A stretch of 64,000 nt of DNA. It comes from Fibrobacter sp. UWB13 (lineage in GTDB: Bacteria; Fibrobacterota; Fibrobacteria; Fibrobacterales; Fibrobacteraceae). The notes beneath the pieces were generated by a model. It saw nothing but the letters and a program-made list of their open reading frames with translations, was not told the origin of the DNA and ran no database searches. A program made the translations under genes and the position numbers. Below are positions 59,486 to 64,000 of the stretch, one piece after another; position 1 is the first letter of the stretch; every line of letters begins with the position of its first letter. Location of the stretch: NCBI RefSeq assembly GCF_900177805.1, contig NZ_FXAX01000002.1:310001-374000 (forward strand), read 5' to 3'.

Positions 59486-59621
59486 AAGGCCTCTCAAAAT
59501 CAACCCTCAAACGGGTCTGGTAAATGCCAAAGTAATATATATAAATATAGCTATTAGCGAAAACTTGAAAGTAAAAATCAAGTTTACCTGTGAGCACACG
59601 CACTAAAAAAATTACATACAA

Positions 59622-59650
59622 GAAAAGGGCCGCATGCGCGACCCTTCTCT
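59622..59650 (-). terminator. Probable terminator of the gene at 59671
   Basis: AAGGG-c-CGC-atgc-GCG-a-CCCTT stem with one mismatch, just beyond the minus-strand stop at 59671, followed by TTCTTGTATG and a later T-run. Confidence 0.6.
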
Positions 59651-59670
59651 AAATTCTTGCGAATCCGAAA

Positions 59671-60603
59671 TTACTTCAACACGATCTTGTTGGAGAAGTT
59701 GACGGACTTGCCAGCAACGCGAACCATGTAGACACCAGCGTCGAGGTTTGCGAGGCTGAGAGCAGAAGCGGTGTTGCCCTTAGCAACAACCTGGCCCTGG
59801 AGGTTGAGAACTTCAACGTTAGCAGCGGTGTTCACGCCAGCAACGCTGAGGGTACGGCCAGAGAGGATTGCCTTAGCAGCGGAAGCGCCACGAGCAGCCT
59901 TGATTCCAATAGAACCGCAGGTACCAGCATACGGACCAACGGACTTGATGTTGAATTCATAGGAACCCGGAGCAGCCTGGAGCTTGAACTTGATAGCAAC
60001 GAGCTGAGAAGCAGCAGTTACACCGTCCATCTTCGTTGCACCCTTGTACCAAGACGGCTGAGCAAAGCCAGACCATGCGATGGTCTTGGTAACAGGAGCA
60101 GAAGTAGCCTTAGCGAGGGAAGCAGCCGGGTTTGCATAACCGATCGTTGCGTCAACAGCGTCACCGAGACCGAGTTCGAGAGACGGAGCAGCAGCGGAAG
60201 TGTAAGTGATGCAGATGCCACCCCAAGAAGAGGCGTCGCCAGCAGCCGGAGTGTTGTCGGTAGCAGAGGTTTCACCAACAACGTTGAAACCGATACCAAC
60301 GAACGGGTTATAGGTCAACTGGCCCTTATCGAGAACTGCAGTACCGCAAACGCCCTGGCAGTAGTCAATGATCGGGTCCATAGCGTCGGCAGAGTATTCG
60401 TTACCGCGTTCGACCGGCCAAGTAACAGAGGAAGCACCCTTGTCACCGCTGTCGTCGTAGCTGAACCAGTAACCGGCAGTTTCAGTGTCGTTGCCGATTT
60501 CAGTGTCAACCTTGTAAACGCCGTCAGCACCGTTCCAGGTTACGAATGCAAATGCACTAGAGGCTGCGAGAAGAGCCGATGCAATTGTAAGTTTCTTATT
60601 CAT
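59671..60603 (-). CDS. Abundant secreted protein with carbohydrate-binding-like domain and type IX-like sorting domain
   Basis: 310 residues from ATG 60603 with GAGAGAGA upstream. Signal peptide ending AFAF. The body (about 20-235) has features of a CBM11-like or Fibrobacter-type beta-sandwich: AGYWFSYDDSGDKG, NPFVGIGFNV, GGICITYTSAA, LELGLGDA and a closing SYEFNIKSVG. The C-terminal ~75 residues are a secretion domain (VEVLNLQGQVVAKGN, LDAGVYMVRVAGKSV, KIVLK) of the kind used for type IX export. Codon bias is extreme (GCA/GCT, CTC, AAG), suggesting very high expression. Between a GH8 and a GH5 enzyme, a role in substrate binding is likely. Confidence 0.85.
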   Translation of the reverse strand: MNKKLTIASALLAASSAFAFVTWNGADGVYKVDTEIGNDTETAGYWFSYDDSGDKGASSVTWPVERGNEYSADAMDPIIDYCQGVCGTAVLDKGQLTYNPFVGIGFNVVGETSATDNTPAAGDASSWGGICITYTSAAAPSLELGLGDAVDATIGYANPAASLAKATSAPVTKTIAWSGFAQPSWYKGATKMDGVTAASQLVAIKFKLQAAPGSYEFNIKSVGPYAGTCGSIGIKAARGASAAKAILSGRTLSVAGVNTAANVEVLNLQGQVVAKGNTASALSLANLDAGVYMVRVAGKSVNFSNKIVLK

Positions 60604-61085
60604 AATTCTCTCTCTTTTTTTAACTGTTTTACCCAAAATGGGCGATTTGGACAACAATATATTTTTTTTTCTTCAAAAATGCCATACCTACAGCCCTTTG
60701 AAAAAAAAATTTACAATACCGTCATCAAAAAGCCCTTTCTCTAGTAATATAGCACATTGGGAGGTGTCAGAGTACATACAAATTTTATTACAAATTACTT
60801 CTGTGTAATTCATCACATCCAAAGGAACGCAACTTTTTTATTACGATACAAGGTATTTCATTCTAGCACACAGAAAGCTACATTATATGGTAATACAATC
60901 GCCCGTTAATGTGAGCGGCAAGCATCGCAAAGCCAAATCACTCGGGGGTGAAAAACGGGACAAAGGTGTACAACAGACACAAAGCAAATAGCCTTGTGTT
61001 CAATAGTAAACAAAAAATTAGCCTAAATTGTTTACTATCTTGGTTTTAATTAGATAATTTTTGTCAAAACAAAAGGAAAACACTC
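60604..61085. other. Divergent promoter region between two secreted-protein genes
   Basis: 482 nt. The left end holds the minus-strand leader and a TATATT -10 (about 60656) of the gene at 60603. The right end holds the inverted repeat and GH5 promoter. A 34-codon basic frame from ATG 60887 to 60991 (starts MVIQSPVN) lacks a Shine-Dalgarno sequence and is not called. Nothing else recognised. Confidence 0.5.
61003..61038. promoter_or_regulatory. Perfect 11-bp inverted repeat upstream of the GH5 gene
   Basis: ATAGTAAACAA (61003-61013) and TTGTTTACTAT (61028-61038) with a 14-nt spacer. The right arm contains TTGTTT (61028-61033), which lies 17 nt before TAGATA (61051-61056), so the element could cover the -35 of the GH5 promoter. 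Its ATG is 48 nt downstream. A dimeric repressor or activator site is inferred. Confidence 0.6.
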
Positions 61086-63335
61086 ATGAAATTGACAAAG
61101 CTACTGACAGGCGTCTTGGCTGGAGCGGCAATATCCGCTTTTGCAGCCGATGCATCAACAGCAATCCCGAGAAAAGCAGGTCCGGTATCCTATTACGGCG
61201 CCCTCCACACTAGCGGCAGTAAGATTATTGGCGCAAAGAACAACCAGCAAGCAATGCTTCGCGGCGTGAGCCTTTTCTGGTCTGACGCAACGGGTGCTTC
61301 TTATTACAACCCGACGGTCATTTCATGGGCTGTAGACAACCTCAAGATCGACGTGTTCCGCTACGCCATGGCAATTCAATACTATGATAGCAATGGCGGC
61401 ACCAAGAACGAAGTAGACAAGGGCAACTCTTACGCAGGCGCTCCGGAAGGACAGCTTTCCATGATCGATAAGATGGTCAAAGCCGCTATCGAAAACGACG
61501 TCTACATCATCATCGACTGGCACAGCCACAGAGCCCACCTCGAAACATCTATCGCCAAGACGTTCTTCGAGACGGTTTCCAAGAAGTACAAGGACGTTCC
61601 GAACGTCATTTATGAAATTTACAACGAACCGGTCAGCGGTAGCGGTGGCGACTGGGGCGCAATCAAGAATTACGCCAACCAGATTGTTCCGGCAATCCGT
61701 AACAATACGCAAAACTTGGTTATCGTCGGTACGCCGAACTGGTCCCAGCATCCGGAACAGGGCGCAAGAGATCCTATTGCATCGACCAACATCGCTTACG
61801 TTTTGCACTTCTACGCCTCCACCCATTCCAAGGGTAGCTTCGGCGGAAACGTTTCCAGCGCGCTCAGCGCAGGCTATCCGGTGTTCATCTCTGAATGGGG
61901 TACCACAAACGCAGATGGTGACGGTGAACCGAATGCCAGCGCCACAAGCGAATGGACCTCTTTCATGGACCAGAACATGATTCCGAACTGCAACTGGAGT
62001 TTGCGTCAGCAGACGAGTGACGTCGACCAGAAGAGCGAAAAGTCCGCTATTTTCGCAGGCGACAAGTCCCTCATCACGGCAGCCGCCCTCGATGCAGCCA
62101 CCTACACTTCTTCCGGCAACATCATCAAGAGCTACCTCACCAAGAATGCACGCTCCTGGGCAGACTCCCTCGTAAAGGGCAAGAACACCGGCTCCTGCGC
62201 ATTCAAGGCAACAACGGCAAAGCAGACCGATGGCAAGATTTCTGGCGTTCTCAAGTCTGGTTGTACCTACACCTCTAGCAACGATAAGATTGCCTCTGTT
62301 TCTGGTAGCGACATCGTCATTAACGACTATGGCTTTGTTACCCTCAAGGGTAACGACGGATCCGAATCTGTTGTGACCATCACTCAGGTTGCAGGTCAGA
62401 CCATCGCAAACCTCGAAGATATCACTTGCAACTACACCAACACTTGCAAGTCCACCTCCAAGACCGGCCGCGCCATTGACTTTGACGGTGATGGTTCCCT
62501 CGACTATCTCCTCACCATGGACGACAAGACGAATGAAGGTTCCAAGTTCACGCTTACATCGCTTGATCCGAGCATCGTAACCGTAAGCAAGACCACTTGC
62601 ACAAACAACAGTTGCGCCAACTCTCAAAAGAATAAGCAAGTTTGGATGTTGCACTTCAAGAGCTACGGCACCGCAAAGGTCGTCGCAAGCGCAGCAGCAA
62701 TTACAGGCTTCCGCGCCATGCAGGACACCTTCGAAATCAAGTTCACCAAGGGCAATGACCGTATTACTGAAAAGTACAAGGACCAAAAGGTCGCTGTCAA
62801 CTTCGAATCAGCAACGGGTCTTCCGAGCGCAAGCCTTAGCGGCAAAACTCCGATTACCTACACGTTCAACGGAAAGGAATCCTCTGCCTACATGGTCAAG
62901 CTCGGCGAAGGCTTTGCAACAAGCTCCTACCCGGCAATCATCGCTGTCACGGCAAACATTCCTGAAAGCGACAACTATTTAGCCATGACCAAGACTGTCA
63001 CGTTCATTATCGGTGGCGACAGTACTTTGGCAATGAACAAGGACGAATACTACAGCTACATCAATGGTACAACCATTGCCATGAAGCCGATTCGCAATGT
63101 CCAGAACAGCCTCAAAGCTAGCATGAACGGCTCGATGCTCCAGTTCACGACCAAGAATACCGGTCTCGTGAAGGTGGACATCTATGATGCTCTCGGTGCA
63201 AGCGTAAAGCAGATGTCCGACATCTACGGCAAGGGCAGCCACGCTATCGACCTCAAGGGTCTCCCGAACGGCTCCTACACGCTGGTTATCCGTCAGGGCA
63301 GCCACAAGGCTTCGCTCCGCTGGACGAACAAGTAA
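61086..63335 (+). CDS. GH5 endoglucanase with type IX-like C-terminal sorting domain
   Basis: 749 residues; AAAGGAAAA just before the ATG. Signal peptide ending SAFA. The GH5 (beta/alpha)8 catalytic domain spans about 35-340: AMLRGVSLFWSD, VYIIIDWHSH, YEIYNEP with the acid/base Glu near 181, HFYAST and FISEWGTT with the nucleophile Glu near 270. Residues 380-660 hold Cys-containing beta domains (CTYTSSNDKIASVSG, ITCNYTNTCKSTS), probably Ig/BIG-like spacers. The final ~75 are a secretion domain (VKVDIYDALGASVKQ, GLPNGSYTLVIRQG). It cleaves internal beta-1,4-glucosidic bonds of cellulose with retention. Divergent from the abundant secreted protein, and ended by a strong terminator. Confidence 0.96.
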   Translation: MKLTKLLTGVLAGAAISAFAADASTAIPRKAGPVSYYGALHTSGSKIIGAKNNQQAMLRGVSLFWSDATGASYYNPTVISWAVDNLKIDVFRYAMAIQYYDSNGGTKNEVDKGNSYAGAPEGQLSMIDKMVKAAIENDVYIIIDWHSHRAHLETSIAKTFFETVSKKYKDVPNVIYEIYNEPVSGSGGDWGAIKNYANQIVPAIRNNTQNLVIVGTPNWSQHPEQGARDPIASTNIAYVLHFYASTHSKGSFGGNVSSALSAGYPVFISEWGTTNADGDGEPNASATSEWTSFMDQNMIPNCNWSLRQQTSDVDQKSEKSAIFAGDKSLITAAALDAATYTSSGNIIKSYLTKNARSWADSLVKGKNTGSCAFKATTAKQTDGKISGVLKSGCTYTSSNDKIASVSGSDIVINDYGFVTLKGNDGSESVVTITQVAGQTIANLEDITCNYTNTCKSTSKTGRAIDFDGDGSLDYLLTMDDKTNEGSKFTLTSLDPSIVTVSKTTCTNNSCANSQKNKQVWMLHFKSYGTAKVVASAAAITGFRAMQDTFEIKFTKGNDRITEKYKDQKVAVNFESATGLPSASLSGKTPITYTFNGKESSAYMVKLGEGFATSSYPAIIAVTANIPESDNYLAMTKTVTFIIGGDSTLAMNKDEYYSYINGTTIAMKPIRNVQNSLKASMNGSMLQFTTKNTGLVKVDIYDALGASVKQMSDIYGKGSHAIDLKGLPNGSYTLVIRQGSHKASLRWTNK

Positions 63336-63375
63336 GCAGTAGATAATGACGGGCACGCCCGCAAAACAGATATGA

Positions 63376-63407
63376 AAAACTCCTGCCAAATGGCTGGAGT
63401 TTTTTTA
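63376..63407 (+). terminator. Rho-independent terminator of the GH5 gene
   Basis: AAACTCC-T-GCCA-AA-TGGC-T-GGAGTTT stem followed by six Ts, about 40 nt after the stop. Confidence 0.85.
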
Positions 63408-63424
63408 TGCGAAGTTTTTGAAAA

Positions 63425-63478
63425 GGAGATGCTCGCTTACTTCGACTTCGCTCAATACAGGCTCCAGCGAGCATGACA
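63425..63478. repeat. Interspersed hairpin repeat, family B copy 2
   Basis: GGAG, arms ATGCTCGC (63429-63436) and GCGAGCAT (63467-63474), and CATGACA end; aligns without gaps to 26195-26248. The T/A change in the arms relative to C/G in copy 1 keeps the pair. A further repeat-like segment (63485-63512) follows and encodes the end of the next gene. Confidence 0.8.
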
Positions 63479-63497
63479 TATTACTGTTTCGAGCCAC

Positions 63498-64000
63498 TCA
63501 GAATGACGAATGACGAGAGCCGTTTGACTTGTAAGAACATTCGCCGTTACGAATAATCACGTTATTGCGTTTACGCAGGATGTATGGCGTCTGGGATTTT
63601 TGCACGAAGCTGCGGGAAGCGCGCGGCGCAATGGACACAGCATTTTCATCATAATAGAACTTGCCCATATAAGCGGCAGGCTGTTCCATGCCGCAAGTCC
63701 CCCTCCCTCCAATCGAGCTGTTAGCGAACTCAATTTCGCCCACCTTCAAATACACTTGGTAACGTTCCCTGGAGAGCTTATTCAACTTGACAGCAACCTC
63801 CATTTCGTTGTTTCCGTCAAACGTCATCACAGTATCGCCGCCTGCAACCGAAATAGTGCGGCTATGGATATCGCGGGAATCAATTTCTGGCAGATCATAA
63901 TAAGCCGTCGAAGGACACACACCCAAATCGCTACCTTCCAGGTCTTCCAAAACGACAAGCCTTACCGGAGCTTTCCAAGTGAGGTTACCAAAGCCCACAT
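63498..64000 (-). CDS. Hypothetical protein, 5' end beyond window
   Basis: The frame is open to the right edge, so the N-terminus is missing; a GTG at 63998 is in frame but unsupported as a start. The visible part has beta-rich segments (LTWKAPVRLVVLEDLEG, MEVAVKLNKLSRERYQVYLKVGEIEF), Cys in LGVCPST, GTCGMEQ and GECSY, and a basic end (YILRKRNNVIIRNG). No family recognised; it resembles the C-terminal part of an extracellular or lipoprotein-type protein. The last few codons lie in repeat sequence, so the natural C-terminus may have been replaced. Confidence 0.65.
   Translation of the reverse strand, partial: VGFGNLTWKAPVRLVVLEDLEGSDLGVCPSTAYYDLPEIDSRDIHSRTISVAGGDTVMTFDGNNEMEVAVKLNKLSRERYQVYLKVGEIEFANSSIGGRGTCGMEQPAAYMGKFYYDENAVSIAPRASRSFVQKSQTPYILRKRNNVIIRNGECSYKSNGSRHSSF

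Noticed and set aside
57428-59557. 709-codon plus-strand frame across the BatD-like and GH8 genes
   Set aside because: It is antisense to two genes with good start signals, promoter or terminator, and a catalytic GH8 domain. Its own product is an Arg/Ile-rich shadow with no domain.
60887-60991. 34-codon basic reading frame upstream of the GH5 gene
   Set aside because: No ribosome-binding site, no close promoter match and no way to judge conservation; noted only within the intergenic entry.
61323-62786. 487-codon minus-strand frame opposite the GH5 gene
   Set aside because: Cys/Val-rich antisense shadow of a highly biased coding sequence; the GH5 catalytic residues are on the plus strand.

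Overview
This window looks like a chromosomal segment of a Fibrobacter (F. succinogenes or a close relative). The main evidence is two lipoproteins carrying the Fibrobacter-specific FISUMP ('Fib_succ_major') domain plus a fragment of it in a third protein, and a GH8 and a GH5 cellulase next to an abundant secreted protein with type IX-like C-terminal sorting domains. Many lipoproteins and short interspersed hairpin repeats between genes fit the same picture. I see no rRNA, tRNA, CRISPR array, transposase or phage genes.

Layout. 1-6226 (minus): a putative RCK/TrkA-type channel (truncated by the window edge), sbcC and sbcD. 6598-11497: a small orphan gene converging with a very large multi-PAS hybrid histidine kinase. 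11657-21239 (plus): recC-recB-recD in one tight operon, so two double-strand-break processing machines, RecBCD and SbcCD, lie within 20 kb. 21312-23989: an unknown protein, a DinD-like damage-response protein and an Hsp20 chaperone behind a sigma-54-type promoter.

24099-30093 (plus) is a complete zinc-acquisition operon. A promoter with a Fur/Zur-type palindrome over its start is followed by a small His/Cys-rich protein, ZnuA, ZnuC, ZnuB, a small exported Cys-containing protein, a His-rich lipoprotein and a ZnuD-like TonB-dependent receptor. 30223 encodes a DUF58 protein. 31246-34457 (minus) holds two lipoproteins, one with FISUMP. 34768-39166 (minus) is a four-gene operon: SIMPL-domain protein, stand-alone (p)ppGpp hydrolase, stand-alone (p)ppGpp synthetase and an EF-G paralogue. 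39385 is pgi. 41436-45271 is a three-gene FISUMP cluster, and 45331-47271 a membrane GGDEF(degenerate)-EAL protein.

47381-56853 is an envelope-protein region. Its highlight is a lipoprotein made of ten cystine/collagen-like modules ending in a histidine-phosphatase domain, and it also holds MoxR, two tandem paralogous lipoproteins and a TfoX-like protein. 56860-63335 holds a BatD-like protein, the GH8 enzyme, the abundant secreted protein and the GH5 endoglucanase. The last gene (minus) runs off the right edge.

Two cross-cutting patterns stand out. First, several genes lacking a Shine-Dalgarno sequence have a -10 hexamer only 6-9 nt before the ATG, which suggests leaderless transcription. 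Second, interspersed hairpin repeats have been read into coding sequence, giving ZnuC and the last gene their C-terminal tails. One repeat family shows a compensatory base-pair change between its two copies.
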